Source of the DNA: Natronohydrobacter thiooxidans
GTDB taxonomy: Bacteria > Pseudomonadota > Alphaproteobacteria > Rhodobacterales > Rhodobacteraceae
DNA length: 64,000 nt
Reading direction: 5' to 3'
NCBI RefSeq assembly: GCF_001884735.1
Contig: NZ_MJAP01000014.1
Span: forward strand, 1-64,000
Shown: piece by piece, positions 54,227 through 63,938 of the stretch
Numbering within the stretch: position 1 is the stretch's first letter
Layout of the letters: every line of letters begins with the position of its first letter
The notes under the pieces: model-generated
The model's database searches: none
The model's input: only the letters and a program-made list of their open reading frames with translations
Told to the model about the DNA's origin: nothing
Program-made: the position numbers and the translations under genes

Positions 54227-54691
54227 TCATCCGCCGGATTGGGCTTTCTTTTCCCAGCGGCCGCCCTCTTCGGACCAGTATTCCGCCAGAACCCCGGCCG
54301 CCGTCATGGCTTTCCAATCGCTGCGCGCGTTCTGGACCGCGGTTTCGTCCTGTCCGTCAAACAGCACCCAGAGCCGTTCCAGCCCCGCCACCTCTTCGGG
54401 TGTGATCGGCGCCCGGTCCACGGCCATGACGCCCTGAGGGGCGTTCGGGGCGGTGCTGTCCGTGGTCAGGAGCACCGGCTGGTCGGCATCATGCGGCCCA
54501 CCAGCCAGACCATGCGGCAGAAACCCGGCCTTGTCATCGGTCCAGAGGGCCATATCCAGCCGTTCCAGAACCGCCCGGTCCCGTCCGCGCAAGGCGACCC
54601 GCCACCCCTGATCCAGCGCGCGCAACAGAAGCGTGCGCGCGGTCGCTTCCAGCGTGCTATGGGTCAGGTGATAGAACATGGCCTTGCCCAT
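54227..54691 (-). CDS. holC: DNA polymerase III chi subunit (HolC)
   Basis: A 154-residue HolC-type protein, the clamp-loader accessory subunit that contacts single-strand binding protein. The N-terminus MGKAMFYHLTHSTLEATART and the middle ALWTDDKAGFLPHGL are typical; VLFDGQDETAVQNARSDWKA near residues 107-126 is also conserved. The first ATG (54691) is kept because family members usually start with MGxxxFYHL; an ATG at 54679 is possible. It lies four bases after pepA in the same orientation. Confidence 0.87.
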   Translation of the reverse strand: MGKAMFYHLTHSTLEATARTLLLRALDQGWRVALRGRDRAVLERLDMALWTDDKAGFLPHGLAGGPHDADQPVLLTTDSTAPNAPQGVMAVDRAPITPEEVAGLERLWVLFDGQDETAVQNARSDWKAMTAAGVLAEYWSEEGGRWEKKAQSGG

Positions 54692-54695
54692 GGCC

Positions 54696-56159
54696 TCACG
54701 CGTCCTCGAACCGCGCCCGGATCAGCGCGTCAAGCGCCAGCACCCCCCAGCCAGAGGCACCTTTCGGGGCATGGGCGCTATCGGACTTGGTCAGCGCGAC
54801 ACCCGCGATATCAAGATGCATCCAGGGCATGTCCGGCTTGATGAAACATTGCAGGAATTGCGCCGCCGTGATCGACCCGGCAGGCCGCCCACCGGTATTC
54901 TTGATATCGGCAATGCGCGACTTGATCAGCGCATCATAGGCCGGGTCCAGCGGCATACGCCATGCGCCTTCGCCAACCTGCGCAGCGGCTTTCAGGAAGG
55001 CATCGGCGAGCTGGTCGTCATTGGCGAAAACGCCTGCCTTCTCATGCCCCAGCGCAACAATGATCGCCCCTGTCAGCGTTGCCAGATCAATCACGGCGGC
55101 GGGTTTGAACCGCTCCTGCGCATACCAGAGCACATCGGCCAGAACGAGGCGGCCTTCGGCATCGGTATTGATCACCTCGATCATGTCGCCCTTCATGGAT
55201 TTCACGACATCACCGGGGCGTTGGGCGCGGGCGTCGGGCATGTTCTCGACCAGCCCCACCAGCCCCACGACATGCGCGCGGGCCTTGCGGGTGGCCAGTG
55301 CCTGCATCAGCCCGACCGTGACTGCGGCCCCGCCCATATCCATGGTCATCTCTTCCATGCCCGCGCCGGGTTTCAGCGATATGCCGCCCGTGTCGAACAT
55401 CACGCCCTTGCCGACCACCGCAAGCGGCGCCCCTTCCGCCCCCTGCCACTGCATCACCGCGACCTTTGAGGGGCTGTCCGAGCCTTGCCCGACAGCGAGC
55501 AGGGCGCGCATGCCGAGTTCCTCAAGCTGCGCTTCCTCAAGGATCTCAACCTTCAGGCCAAGCGCCTCCATGCCCTTGATCTGATCCGCGAATGTGGTGG
55601 TGGTCAGCACATTGGCCGGGGCATTGACCAGATCGCGGGTCAGATGCACGGCACGGGCAAGGGCTGCGGCCTCGGTCACGCTGGCCTCTGCGGCCTCGGG
55701 TGATTTGACCATCACCTGATAGGGGCCAAAGCCCGGCTTGGGGTCGGATTTCTGTGCCTCATACTGATAGGCCCGCAGCAGCGCGGCGCGCAGCATCTCG
55801 CCCAGCGGCAGCGTATTCGCGCAAATCAGCGCCGCGCTGCGGGTCTGCGCCTTGCCAATGCTCACACCCGCTCGGCGCAGAATCGCGGCATCCGCGCGTC
55901 TGGGCATGCGGATGATCTGCACTGCTTCCGCGGCAAGCCCCGCCGGATAGGCAAGGCTCAGCCCGTCGCCGGGCTTCAGCTTGATGAAACTGTCACTGGC
56001 CACCGCGCGCGCGAGGGCGCCGCGCATCAGCTTGTCGGCACGCCGGGTCAGCGGCGGCAGGGGCGCCTCGGGATCGGCAAAGACGACCAGCCGCCCCTCA
56101 TGCGCGGCAATCGCGTCGAGAGAGATCTCGCAGATTTCGGGCAGGGCTGCGTCAGACAT
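54696..56159 (-). CDS. pepA: Leucyl aminopeptidase (M17, PepA)
   Basis: A 487-residue M17 dizinc aminopeptidase. The C-terminal catalytic domain has VVGKGVMFDTGGISLKPGAG, DMGGAAVTVGLMQAL, VGLVENMPDARAQRPGDVV and the signature NTDAEGRLVLADVL near residues 329-342. It removes N-terminal amino acids in peptide turnover. The ATG at 56159 is used because the upstream nine codons lack a ribosome site. It is the first gene of a two-gene operon with holC. Confidence 0.95.
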   Translation of the reverse strand: MSDAALPEICEISLDAIAAHEGRLVVFADPEAPLPPLTRRADKLMRGALARAVASDSFIKLKPGDGLSLAYPAGLAAEAVQIIRMPRRADAAILRRAGVSIGKAQTRSAALICANTLPLGEMLRAALLRAYQYEAQKSDPKPGFGPYQVMVKSPEAAEASVTEAAALARAVHLTRDLVNAPANVLTTTTFADQIKGMEALGLKVEILEEAQLEELGMRALLAVGQGSDSPSKVAVMQWQGAEGAPLAVVGKGVMFDTGGISLKPGAGMEEMTMDMGGAAVTVGLMQALATRKARAHVVGLVGLVENMPDARAQRPGDVVKSMKGDMIEVINTDAEGRLVLADVLWYAQERFKPAAVIDLATLTGAIIVALGHEKAGVFANDDQLADAFLKAAAQVGEGAWRMPLDPAYDALIKSRIADIKNTGGRPAGSITAAQFLQCFIKPDMPWMHLDIAGVALTKSDSAHAPKGASGWGVLALDALIRARFEDA

Positions 56160-56232
56160 GGGAACTCCGATCCTTGGTGTGCCCAAGACCTAGCGCGCGG
56201 GCGCGCGCTTGGCCATGCCCGAATCGACCTGC

Positions 56233-57009
56233 TCAGAAACGCAGGTTGAAATGCCGCGTCAGACCGATTTCGGCGCCGAACTGGTTGCGGCTACCCTGTT
56301 GCACGATGGGCGAACGTGCAGCCGCGCCGCGCAACCGGTCATAGCGCAGCGCAGCGGTGATGCCCCAATCGGCATTGAGCGGCTGATAGGCACCGATTTC
56401 CAGCCCAACCGAGTGAAAACCGCCAGAGAGCGTGTAGGGGGTGAGCGTGTTGCCCGGATCAGCCGCTTCTGCAGGGGTCACACCAAAATAGGTGCGGTTG
56501 AACCGGCTATTGCCGAATTCCGCACGCGGCCCGCCATGCAGGACAAGCCCGCTTGGATCACGCCAGATCAGATTCGCCCCGATTTCCCCGGCAATCGCCT
56601 TGTGACCGATCACCCCGTAGCGGATATCCCCGAAAACCTGCCAGAATTCCTGCGTGTAATGCGCGCCAATGCCCAGTTCCACCGAGGTCTTGACGTCCTC
56701 CATCCCGGCAAGCTCACTCTCGCCCTTGCGCTTGGGAATGAAACGGAATGCGCCGCGCAGCCCGGCACCGGGCGCGAATTGCGCAGGCCCCTCCGGGTCG
56801 CCAAGCTGGGCTGCCCCAAAGCGCAGCCCGGTGAAGCCGAAGGCACCGCTTGGGCCAACACGATACTCGCTGGATCCGAAATATTTCGGCGAGATCTGCG
56901 CGCCCCCGGTCAGGGAAAACGACAGCGCATTGTCCTGTGCCTGTGCAGGCAGTGTGACTGCGCCGAGGGCAAGCGCGGTTGCAAGTGTCAGTTTACTGGT
57001 ACTGATCAT
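56233..57009 (-). CDS. MipA/OmpV-family outer membrane protein
   Basis: A 258-residue protein with a signal peptide ([20 protein letters not shown], cleavage near residue 24) and a beta-rich barrel ending in Phe (LTRHFNLRF), as required for outer-membrane assembly. The central [20 protein letters not shown] and [20 protein letters not shown] match the MipA/OmpV family, associated with cell-wall enzymes or osmolarity. The ATG at 57009 follows GGAACGAG. Confidence 0.85.
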   Translation of the reverse strand: MISTSKLTLATALALGAVTLPAQAQDNALSFSLTGGAQISPKYFGSSEYRVGPSGAFGFTGLRFGAAQLGDPEGPAQFAPGAGLRGAFRFIPKRKGESELAGMEDVKTSVELGIGAHYTQEFWQVFGDIRYGVIGHKAIAGEIGANLIWRDPSGLVLHGGPRAEFGNSRFNRTYFGVTPAEAADPGNTLTPYTLSGGFHSVGLEIGAYQPLNADWGITAALRYDRLRGAAARSPIVQQGSRNQFGAEIGLTRHFNLRF

Positions 57010-57159
57010 CGACTCGTTCCTTGTTCTCACTACACTGCATTTGTAATAAACGGACGCGCATCAAGGTCCAATCATATCAGGGGAAACTGCGAAAATGTGC
57101 CAAAATTGCCACCTGATCGCCGCAGGTCTGACAGGCGCCGGGACAGTGGCCGCCGCGCC

Positions 57160-57747
57160 ATGAGATTCTGTGTCGCGATAGACGGCCCCGCAGCCGCCGG
57201 CAAGGGCACGATCAGCCGCGCTGTGGCCGCGCATTTCGGGCTGGCGCATCTCGATACCGGCTTGCTCTACCGCGCCGTCGGCATGAAAGGTGGCGATCCC
57301 GTCGCCGCGGCCCGGAGCCTGAGCAGCGAAGACCTGGCCCGCCCCGATCTGCGCAGCATGGCCGCAGGCGAGGCCGCGAGCCGCGTCGCGGTGATCCCCG
57401 AAGTGCGTGCCGCACTCGTCGCCTTTCAGCGCGAGTTTGCACAGCGTGAGGGCGGCGCGGTTCTTGACGGGCGCGATATCGGCACGGTGATCTGCCCAGA
57501 GGCGGATGTGAAACTCTTTGTCACCGCCAGTCCCGAGGTCCGGGCCGGGCGGCGTTTTGCCGAGACCGGCGAGGGCACATTCGCCGAAGTGCTGGAACAG
57601 GTGCGCGCCCGAGATGCCCGCGATATGGGCCGTGCAGATGCGCCCCTGCGCCCGGCAGAGGATGCGGTGATCCTTGACACCAGCGATCTGAGCATTGACG
57701 CGGCTGTGGCGCGCGCCTGCGATCTGATTGCCGCGCGGCGGGGTTAA
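57160..57747 (+). CDS. cmk: Cytidylate kinase
   Basis: A 195-residue CMP/dCMP kinase. The P-loop is [20 protein letters not shown] at residues 6-25, followed by [11 protein letters not shown] and [20 protein letters not shown] near residues 98-117. It phosphorylates CMP for CTP and dCTP synthesis. The ATG at 57160 marks the family N-terminus; the open frame upstream is antisense to the porin gene. It ends three bases before the convergent phosphoribosyltransferase gene. Confidence 0.92.
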   Translation: MRFCVAIDGPAAAGKGTISRAVAAHFGLAHLDTGLLYRAVGMKGGDPVAAARSLSSEDLARPDLRSMAAGEAASRVAVIPEVRAALVAFQREFAQREGGAVLDGRDIGTVICPEADVKLFVTASPEVRAGRRFAETGEGTFAEVLEQVRARDARDMGRADAPLRPAEDAVILDTSDLSIDAAVARACDLIAARRG

Positions 57748-57750
57748 GCC

Positions 57751-58254
57751 TTACCGCCCGCGATAGGGCTCCACATATTGCAGCGCCATGTCCCAGGGGA
57801 AGAAAATCCAGGTATCCTGCGACACTTCGGTGATGAAACTGTCCACCATGTTGCGCCCCATGGGCTTGGCATAGACGGTCGCGAAATGCGCCTTGGGGAA
57901 CATCTTGCGCACCAGTTCCAGCGTCTTGCCGGTATCCACCAGATCGTCGATGATCAGCACACCCTCGCCCTCCGCGCCCATGATCTCGGCCTGCGGGGCT
58001 TTCAGCACCTTGGCCTCGGTCTGCTCCTGCCAGTCATAGGATTTCACGCTGATCGTATCGACCACACGGATATCGAGTTCGCGCGCGATGATCATTGCGG
58101 GGGCAAGCCCGCCCCGCGTGATCGCCACCACCGCGCGCCACTGCCCGCCATCGGGGCCTTGCTTGTCCAGCCGCCATGCCAGCGCCCTGCTGTCGCGATG
58201 GATCTGGTCCCAGCTGATATGAAAGCCTTTTTCATGGGGCAGGCGGTCGGTCAT
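57751..58254 (-). CDS. gpt: Xanthine/guanine phosphoribosyltransferase
   Basis: A 167-residue purine phosphoribosyltransferase. The PRPP-binding motif is [18 protein letters not shown] near residues 98-115, and [20 protein letters not shown] near 40-59 gives the dipeptide loop. The C-terminal [20 protein letters not shown] is characteristic of the XGPRT (Gpt) type. It salvages xanthine and guanine to nucleotides. The ATG at 58254 lies 11 bases after the lysE gene end. Confidence 0.9.
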   Translation of the reverse strand: MTDRLPHEKGFHISWDQIHRDSRALAWRLDKQGPDGGQWRAVVAITRGGLAPAMIIARELDIRVVDTISVKSYDWQEQTEAKVLKAPQAEIMGAEGEGVLIIDDLVDTGKTLELVRKMFPKAHFATVYAKPMGRNMVDSFITEVSQDTWIFFPWDMALQYVEPYRGR

Positions 58255-58265
58255 GGTCTTGCCTT

Positions 58266-58880
58266 TCAGGTGGCCACGATCTTGACGCCCAGAGCCGCGA
58301 GGCCCGCGCCGAAGACCCGGTCGATGATGGTTTTGAGGGAAATATAGCCCGCGCGGGTGCGCTCCAGTGAGAAAATCCGCGCAACAGCGGTGTTCCAGAG
58401 GGTCTCGTTCAGAAACACTACGAGAATCAGTGCCAACAGCACCCAAAGCGGGGTCGATGCCGGCACAGTGCCCAGAAAGATCGCCGCGAACATCACGGCG
58501 GGTTTGGGATTGGCCAGTTGCGTGAACAACCCCAGCCGGAAGGCGGACGCGGCAGAGCGAGGCAGGGCGGGGGTCGCGCTCAGATCAAGAGGGTCACGGG
58601 CCGAATGCCACAGCACCCAGCCCAGCCAGCACAGATAGCCCGCACCTGCAATCTTGAACGCCCACAAGAGCGCCGGGGCCATGGCAAAAAGCACCCCCAG
58701 CCCGAAAAGCGCCGCACTGGCCCAGACCACCGCGCCCAGCCCGATGCCTGCGGCCAGCCATGCGCCGGTGCGGAACCCCTCGGTCAGACCGGTACGCGCG
58801 GCCATCAGCACGGCAGGTCCGGGGCTGATCGCGGCCATCAGCGACAATCCTGCGAAAGCAAGGAATGCCGCCAGCGTCAT
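58266..58880 (-). CDS. LysE-family exporter
   Basis: A 204-residue membrane protein with about six helices. The N-terminus [20 protein letters not shown] followed by [21 protein letters not shown] is typical of LysE/RhtB amino acid exporters. Substrate unknown. Its ATG overlaps the fabI stop by one base (TGATG), so it is translationally coupled to fabI; the functional link is unclear. Confidence 0.88.
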   Translation of the reverse strand: MTLAAFLAFAGLSLMAAISPGPAVLMAARTGLTEGFRTGAWLAAGIGLGAVVWASAALFGLGVLFAMAPALLWAFKIAGAGYLCWLGWVLWHSARDPLDLSATPALPRSAASAFRLGLFTQLANPKPAVMFAAIFLGTVPASTPLWVLLALILVVFLNETLWNTAVARIFSLERTRAGYISLKTIIDRVFGAGLAALGVKIVAT

Positions 58881-59704
58881 CAATGGGCGTCCTTCTTGCC
58901 TGTCACGACATCGATATCTGGCGCATCCACCGCCTTCATGCCGACGACATGATAACCTGCATCGACATGGAGATTCTCGCCCGTCGTGCCCGAGCCAAGA
59001 TCAGAGAGCAGATAGAGCGCAGCCTTGCCGACCTCTTCCTGCGTGACATTGCGGCGCAGGGGCGAGTTCAACTCGTTCCATTTCATGATATAGCGGAAAT
59101 CACCGATGCCAGAGGCCGCCAGCGTCTTGATCGGGCCTGCGCTGATCGCATTGCAGCGGATGCCATCCTTGCCCAGATCCTCGGCGATGTATTTCACCGA
59201 AGCCTCCAGCGCGGCCTTGGCCACCCCCATCACATTGTAATGCGGCATGACCTGTTCAGCGCCGTAATAGGTCATGGTCAGCAGGCTGCCACCGTCGGGC
59301 ATGAGTTTCGCCGCGCGCGCGCAGACGGCGGTGAAGGAATAGACCGAGATATCCATCGTCATCGCGAAATTGTCGCGCGAGGTGTCCACATAGCGGCCGC
59401 GAAGCTCATTCTTGTCAGAGAAGCCAATCGCGTGGACCACGAAATCGATCTTGCCCCAGAGCGTCTCCAGACCGTCAAAAAGCGCATCGACCGAGGCCAT
59501 GTCAGCGACGTCACACTCGAAAAGATGCGGCGTGCCAAGCTGTTCGGCCAGAGGCAGGACACGCTTCTTCAGCGCCTCGCCCTGGTAGGAAAAGGCCAGT
59601 TCCGCGCCGTGATCTGCCAGAGCCTTGGCAATTCCCCAGGCGATCGATTTGTCATTCGCAAGCCCCATGATCAGCCCGCGCTTGCCGCTCATCAATCCTG
59701 TCAT
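58880..59704 (-). CDS. fabI: Enoyl-ACP reductase (NADH), FabI
   Basis: A 274-residue FabI, the last step of each fatty acid elongation cycle. The N-terminus GKRGLIMGLANDKSIAWGIA carries the FabI-type NAD motif, and the catalytic residues appear in TMTYYGAEQVMPHYNVMGVA followed by Lys, the Y-x6-Y-x6-K spacing. GPIKTLAASGIGDF near residues 195-208 is typical. The ATG at 59704 is chosen; an in-frame ATG at 59719 is possible. No other enoyl reductase is in the window. Confidence 0.93.
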   Translation of the reverse strand: MTGLMSGKRGLIMGLANDKSIAWGIAKALADHGAELAFSYQGEALKKRVLPLAEQLGTPHLFECDVADMASVDALFDGLETLWGKIDFVVHAIGFSDKNELRGRYVDTSRDNFAMTMDISVYSFTAVCARAAKLMPDGGSLLTMTYYGAEQVMPHYNVMGVAKAALEASVKYIAEDLGKDGIRCNAISAGPIKTLAASGIGDFRYIMKWNELNSPLRRNVTQEEVGKAALYLLSDLGSGTTGENLHVDAGYHVVGMKAVDAPDIDVVTGKKDAH

Positions 59705-59961
59705 CGTGTCTCTGCCCATTGTGGAAAATTGTCGTAGTCTTCTAGGATATCGGTCGCGGTGCTGCAAGCTGGCTCACGCCTGCCGATACGTCACTCTACC
59801 CGCGATCAGCGGATAAATTCGAAAGATTCGGCTTTGGAGGCTTGCGCGGCTGTTCAGAGTCGTTAACACATACAGCTTTGAGATTAGATGAATGTATAGG
59901 GGAGGCGGTGCCAGAATTTGTGGTGTGACTGCCTCTTTCCCGTATGTGACCGGAGGAACGC
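59705..59961. other. Divergent intergenic region fabI / pdxH
   Basis: 257 bases with no gene. It must hold promoters for both fabI (minus) and pdxH (plus). Weak candidates only: TTGCAG (59766-59761) for fabI and TTAACA (59863-59868) for pdxH. No convincing operator or hairpin was seen. Confidence 0.5.
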
Positions 59962-60567
59962 GTGACCGACAGACATGGCATTTTCGCTGGGCTGGATCCG
60001 TTCGACATCGCCAGGCGATGGCTGGCGGAAGCCGAACTGACCGAACCGAATGACCCCAATGCCATGGCCCTGTCGACTGTCGATTCTCGCGGCCTGCCGA
60101 ATGTGCGGATGGTGCTGCTCAAGGAAATCGGTGCTGACCAGTTCGTGTTTTACACCAATTACGAGAGTGCCAAGGCGCAGGAAATTCTTGAAACGGGAAA
60201 AGCGGCTTTCGTGCTGCACTGGAAGACCCTGCGGCGCCAGATCCGGGTGCGCGGAGACGTTTCGAAGGTTGACGGCCCCGAAGCGGATGCCTATTACGCC
60301 TCGCGGTCGCTCAAGAGCCGTCTTGGCGCATGGGCATCGCGGCAGTCGCAACCTCTGGGGTCGCGGGCAGAGTTGATGGCCGAGGTTGCGCGACAGACTG
60401 CGCGCCACGGCACCAATCCGCCGCGCCCTCCGTTCTGGGGTGGGTTTGCGATCCGGCCGGTAGAGATCGAGTTCTGGGCCGATGGGGCTTTTCGGTTGCA
60501 TGATCGCTTTTGTTGGCGCAAGTCGGTGAGTGACAGAAGCTGGGATATTGTCAGGTTGTCACCCTGA
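59962..60567 (+). CDS. pdxH: Pyridoxamine 5'-phosphate oxidase
   Basis: A 201-residue FMN-dependent oxidase that makes pyridoxal phosphate. Conserved parts are [20 protein letters not shown] followed by [20 protein letters not shown], the FMN-binding [16 protein letters not shown], and the C-terminal [16 protein letters not shown] is the start, with a strong GGAGGA site. The family ending WxxxRLSP is present (WDIVRLSP). Confidence 0.93.
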   Translation: MTDRHGIFAGLDPFDIARRWLAEAELTEPNDPNAMALSTVDSRGLPNVRMVLLKEIGADQFVFYTNYESAKAQEILETGKAAFVLHWKTLRRQIRVRGDVSKVDGPEADAYYASRSLKSRLGAWASRQSQPLGSRAELMAEVARQTARHGTNPPRPPFWGGFAIRPVEIEFWADGAFRLHDRFCWRKSVSDRSWDIVRLSP

Positions 60568-60623
60568 CGCCCGAAAAATTTGCTTCTTGTGGTTGATGTG
60601 CTCGTTGCGTACCCCAAAATACC

Positions 60624-60646
60624 GTGAAGCGCCAAAGGCGTTTCAC
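60624..60646 (+). other. Leader hairpin just before the cold-shock gene
   Basis: GTGAAGCGCC (60624-60633) pairs with GGCGTTTCAC (60637-60646), one G-U pair, over an AAA loop. It ends five bases before the ATG at 60652, where no Shine-Dalgarno sequence is visible. Confidence 0.6.
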
Positions 60647-60651
60647 CAAAA

Positions 60652-61230
60652 ATGAGCGAGACACTATTCATGGTTTCGGATGAAAACCCTTCTGAGGTGG
60701 TTGAGGGCGTTGTAAAGTGGTTCGACCCGGCCAAGGGTTTCGGATTTGTCGTCGTCGCGGGGCAGGAATCGGACGTCCTGCTTCATGCCAATGCATTGCG
60801 CAATTTCGGGCTGAGCTCCGTCTGCGACGGGGCGAAGATCCGTCTGGTCATGCAACGTACGGCGCGCGGGCTGCAGACCCTGGAGGTGCTGGAAGTTCAG
60901 CCACCCGAAACCGAGACGGAGAACGGATCCCTTGCCGATCCGCGCCTGAGCGCAGAGGTTGATCGCTCGATCCCTCTCGAACCTGCGCGCGTGAAATGGT
61001 TCGACAAGGTCAAGGGATTCGGCTTTGCCAATGTCTTCGGCAAGCCCTCGGATGTCTTTATCCATATGGAAACGCTGCGGCGGTCGGGGCTGGCCGAATT
61101 GCAGGCGGGCGAGGCCATCGCCGTGCGGGTCATCGACGGCGAGCGCGGGCGCATGGCCGTGTCGATCGAACCCTGGGAGGCAAGCCTGACCGAACCGGCG
61201 CGGGCGGAACGCGACTCTGAGGAAACATGA
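60652..61230 (+). CDS. Cold-shock protein with two CSD domains
   Basis: A 192-residue protein with two cold-shock domains. The first (residues about 17-82) has VVKWFDPAKGFGFVVVAG and the second (about 108-172) ARVKWFDKVKGFGFANVFGK, each with RNP1-like aromatic residues; DVLLHANALR and DVFIHMETLR supply the RNP2-like part. A Glu/Pro linker joins them. It should bind single-stranded RNA or DNA. The start may be ATG 60652 or ATG 60670 (MVSDENPSEV). The DUF192 gene overlaps its stop by four bases. Confidence 0.88.
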   Translation: MSETLFMVSDENPSEVVEGVVKWFDPAKGFGFVVVAGQESDVLLHANALRNFGLSSVCDGAKIRLVMQRTARGLQTLEVLEVQPPETETENGSLADPRLSAEVDRSIPLEPARVKWFDKVKGFGFANVFGKPSDVFIHMETLRRSGLAELQAGEAIAVRVIDGERGRMAVSIEPWEASLTEPARAERDSEET

Positions 61231-61703
61231 TCCGGCTCTCCCGCCTTGCTCTGGCGCTTGTCGCCACGCTCTGGGCCGGGCTTGCGCAGGCAGCCTGCAG
61301 CGAAGGTGCGGTCGATCTGCGTGGCCCTTGGGGGCAGGCGCGCTTCAGTGTCGAGATCGCGGATACCGATGAAACCCGCGCGCGCGGGCTGATGCATCGT
61401 GAGCGTCTGGCGCGCTCGGCGGGGATGCTCTTCATCTATGACCGTCCGGTCGCCGCGTCGTTCTGGATGCGCAACACACTGATTTCGCTGGACATGATCT
61501 TCGTGGATCCGACCGGGCGTGTCAGCCATATCCATCACGAGGCCATCCCGCTGGACGAAACCCCGATTCCGGGCGGCGAGAATGTGCTGATGGTGCTGGA
61601 AATCAATGGCGGGCTGGCGCGCGCCATGGGGATAACCGAAGGCAGCGAAATGCGCCATCCGCGGCTGGATCAGGACGGCGCGGTCTGGCCCTGCGACAGC
61701 TAG
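61227..61703 (+). CDS. Secreted DUF192 protein
   Basis: A 158-residue DUF192 protein with a signal peptide (LALALVATLWAGLAQAAC). The domain shows the typical ARGLMHRERLARSAGMLFIY near residues 51-70 and ASFWMRNTLISLDMIFVDPT. The Cys at the end of the leader region (QAAC) may make it a lipoprotein, though the lipobox is weak. Function unknown. It overlaps the cold-shock gene by ATGA, an arrangement common in this group. Confidence 0.88.
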   Translation: MIRLSRLALALVATLWAGLAQAACSEGAVDLRGPWGQARFSVEIADTDETRARGLMHRERLARSAGMLFIYDRPVAASFWMRNTLISLDMIFVDPTGRVSHIHHEAIPLDETPIPGGENVLMVLEINGGLARAMGITEGSEMRHPRLDQDGAVWPCDS

Positions 61704-61773
61704 GCCGATTTCGGGGCCTGCGGTGCAATTCGCTCTTTTCACCCGCGGGCTTCATCGCTAAAGAGCGCTCAGT

Positions 61774-61850
61774 CGGGGCGTGGCGCAGCCTGGTAGCGCG
61801 ACGGTTTTGGGTACCGTAGGTCGTAGGTTCGAATCCTGCCGCCCCGACCA
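61774..61850 (+). tRNA. tRNA-Pro (anticodon UGG)
   Basis: A 77-base cloverleaf. The acceptor stem CGGGGCG pairs with CGCCCCG, the anticodon loop TTTGGGT carries TGG, and the T-arm has GGTTCGAATCC. The CCA end is encoded (61848-61850). No integrase or attachment duplication is seen beside it. Confidence 0.96.
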
Positions 61851-62048
61851 TTTTCAGAAAATCACTGACCCGAAGGTGCCGACGCAGGGTGTTGTTGCGG
61901 CATCAGGATCCCTGCCATCCTGCGGCGCGGTATTTTGCCCGCACTGAAACCGGATCCGTGCCGAACGAGTTGTACATTTGCGTGCAGGCTTGCATTCCGC
62001 AAAGAAACGGGCAGGCATGTCATAGGAATTCTGGCAGGATGGGCCGAT

Positions 62049-63884
62049 ATGACCGTACCGCACCTTCTCATCCTTGCCATCCTGACCGGGACCATGAGCC
62101 TGTTCCTCTGGGGCCGCCTGCGCCATGACATCGTGGCGCTGATGGCGCTGATGACCTGCGTCATGGCCGGGCTTGTTCCGGTGACCGAGGCTTTCACCGG
62201 GTTCGGCCATCCCGCAGTGATCACTGTGGCCTGTGTGCTGGTGCTCAGCCGGGGATTGCAGAATACCGGCGCCGTGGACTGGCTTGCGCGTACCGTCCTG
62301 CCGCGTGAAGCGGGGCATATCACCAGCATGGCGGCGCTGATGGGGCTGGGGGCGATCCTGTCGGGCTTCATGAACAATGTGGGTGCGATGGCACTTCTGA
62401 TGCCGGTCGCCGTGCAATGGTCGGCGCGGCTGGATCTGACGCCGGGGCAGGTGCTGATGCCGCTGGCCTTTGGCACGATCCTTGGCGGGATGACCACGCT
62501 GATCGGCACACCGCCCAATCTGATCGTCTCGGGGTTTCGCGCCGAGGCGGGGCCGGGCCCTTTCGCCATGTTCGATTTCGCACCGGTGGGCGTGGCTGTG
62601 GCGCTGGCCGGTGTGGTTTTCGTGGTGCTGGTCGGCTGGCGTCTGGTGCCCGCGCGCAAGGCCTCTGCCGTCGAAGGATTCGAGACCGGCACTTATCTCA
62701 CCGAAGTGCGCGTGCCCGAGAAAAGCAAGGCCGTGGGCCTGACCCTGCGCGCCTTCGAGAACGAGATAGAAGACAGCGAATCGCAGGTCGTGGGCCTTGT
62801 GCGCAACGAGGTGCGGCTGACCGCACCCCATGGCGGGCGGCGTATCCGGGTCGATGACATTCTGGTGCTGGATGCCGATGTCACGGGCCTGGCCAAGGCG
62901 CTGGCCGTGTTCGGGATCAAGCTGGAAGAGCAGGGGCCCTCGTCAGAAGAGGACAGCGAGACGGAACAACCCGTCGCAGAGAGTAAACCGGATGCAGGGT
63001 CGGATGAGGATGACGGAAAACGCGACGCCGATATCGTGCTGCGCGAACTGGCGGTGCTGCCGGGCGCGCAGATCGTCGGGCGTTCAGCCAGCGATCTGCG
63101 GCTGCGCACGCGCTATGGTCTGAATCTGCTTGCGGTGTCACGCCATGGCCATCCGCCACGCGCGCGGCTGCGCACGCTGAAAGTGAAAGCAGGCGATTTG
63201 CTGCTGATGCAGGGCCCGGCCGAGGTGATGGCCGATTTCATCAATGACATGGGCTGCGTGCCGCTGGGCGCGCGCGAACTTCGCATCCCTGACAAACGTA
63301 TGGCACTCATCGCGGGCGCGATTATGCTGGGGTCGGTGGGGATCGTGACAGCCGGGCTGTTGCCGGCGCCAGCGGCCTTCATGCTGGGGGTGATCGCTTC
63401 GATGCTGTTGCGCACAGTGCCGCCGCGTCAGGTCTATACGGCGATTGACTGGCCGGTGATCGTGCTCCTGGCCGCACTCATTCCGGTGGCCGGTGCGATG
63501 CAGCAAACCGGCGCGGCGGATCTGCTGGCGCGGTTTCTGGTCGGGACCATCGCGCAGGGCAATGCCATCGCCGCGCTGGCTGTGGTGCTGGTCACGACCA
63601 TGTTCTTGTCAGATGCGATGAACAATGCCGCCACGGCGGCGGTGCTCTGTCCCATCGCGCTTGGCATTGCGGCAACCCTGGGCGTCAATCCCGACAGTTT
63701 CCTGATGGCGGTGGCCATCGGGGCCTCCTGCGCCTTTCTCACGCCGATCGGGCATCAGAACAACACGCTGATCCTTGGCCCCGGCGGATTTCGCTTCGGG
63801 GATTACTGGCGACTGGGCGTGCCGCTGGAACTGCTGGTGGTCGCGGTCAGCCTGCCGCTTCTGCTGATCGTCTGGCCGCTTTAG
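62049..63884 (+). CDS. SLC13-family permease with RCK_C domains
   Basis: A 611-residue membrane protein. N- and C-terminal halves are hydrophobic (ion-transporter/DASS fold) with GFMNNVGAMALLMPVAVQWS and TTLIGTPPNLIVSGFRAEAG in the first half and the matching SDAMNNAATAAVLCPIALGI in the second. Between them (about residues 215-415) are two TrkA-C/RCK_C-like regulatory domains separated by an acidic linker (SSEEDSETEQP). Substrate could be a dicarboxylate, sulfate or other anion and is not predictable. The ATG at 62049 is chosen at the first hydrophobic helix. Confidence 0.87.
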   Translation: MTVPHLLILAILTGTMSLFLWGRLRHDIVALMALMTCVMAGLVPVTEAFTGFGHPAVITVACVLVLSRGLQNTGAVDWLARTVLPREAGHITSMAALMGLGAILSGFMNNVGAMALLMPVAVQWSARLDLTPGQVLMPLAFGTILGGMTTLIGTPPNLIVSGFRAEAGPGPFAMFDFAPVGVAVALAGVVFVVLVGWRLVPARKASAVEGFETGTYLTEVRVPEKSKAVGLTLRAFENEIEDSESQVVGLVRNEVRLTAPHGGRRIRVDDILVLDADVTGLAKALAVFGIKLEEQGPSSEEDSETEQPVAESKPDAGSDEDDGKRDADIVLRELAVLPGAQIVGRSASDLRLRTRYGLNLLAVSRHGHPPRARLRTLKVKAGDLLLMQGPAEVMADFINDMGCVPLGARELRIPDKRMALIAGAIMLGSVGIVTAGLLPAPAAFMLGVIASMLLRTVPPRQVYTAIDWPVIVLLAALIPVAGAMQQTGAADLLARFLVGTIAQGNAIAALAVVLVTTMFLSDAMNNAATAAVLCPIALGIAATLGVNPDSFLMAVAIGASCAFLTPIGHQNNTLILGPGGFRFGDYWRLGVPLELLVVAVSLPLLLIVWPL

Positions 63885-63938
63885 GCCGCGCCCATAATAC
63901 ACCCGCTGCTGTCCGGGCTTCTGTCAGAGAGGTAAGCA

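Noticed and set aside
61774..61850. tRNA-Pro as attachment site of an integrated element
   Set aside because: No integrase gene and no repeat of the tRNA 3' end was seen in the window; neighbours are ordinary chromosomal genes.
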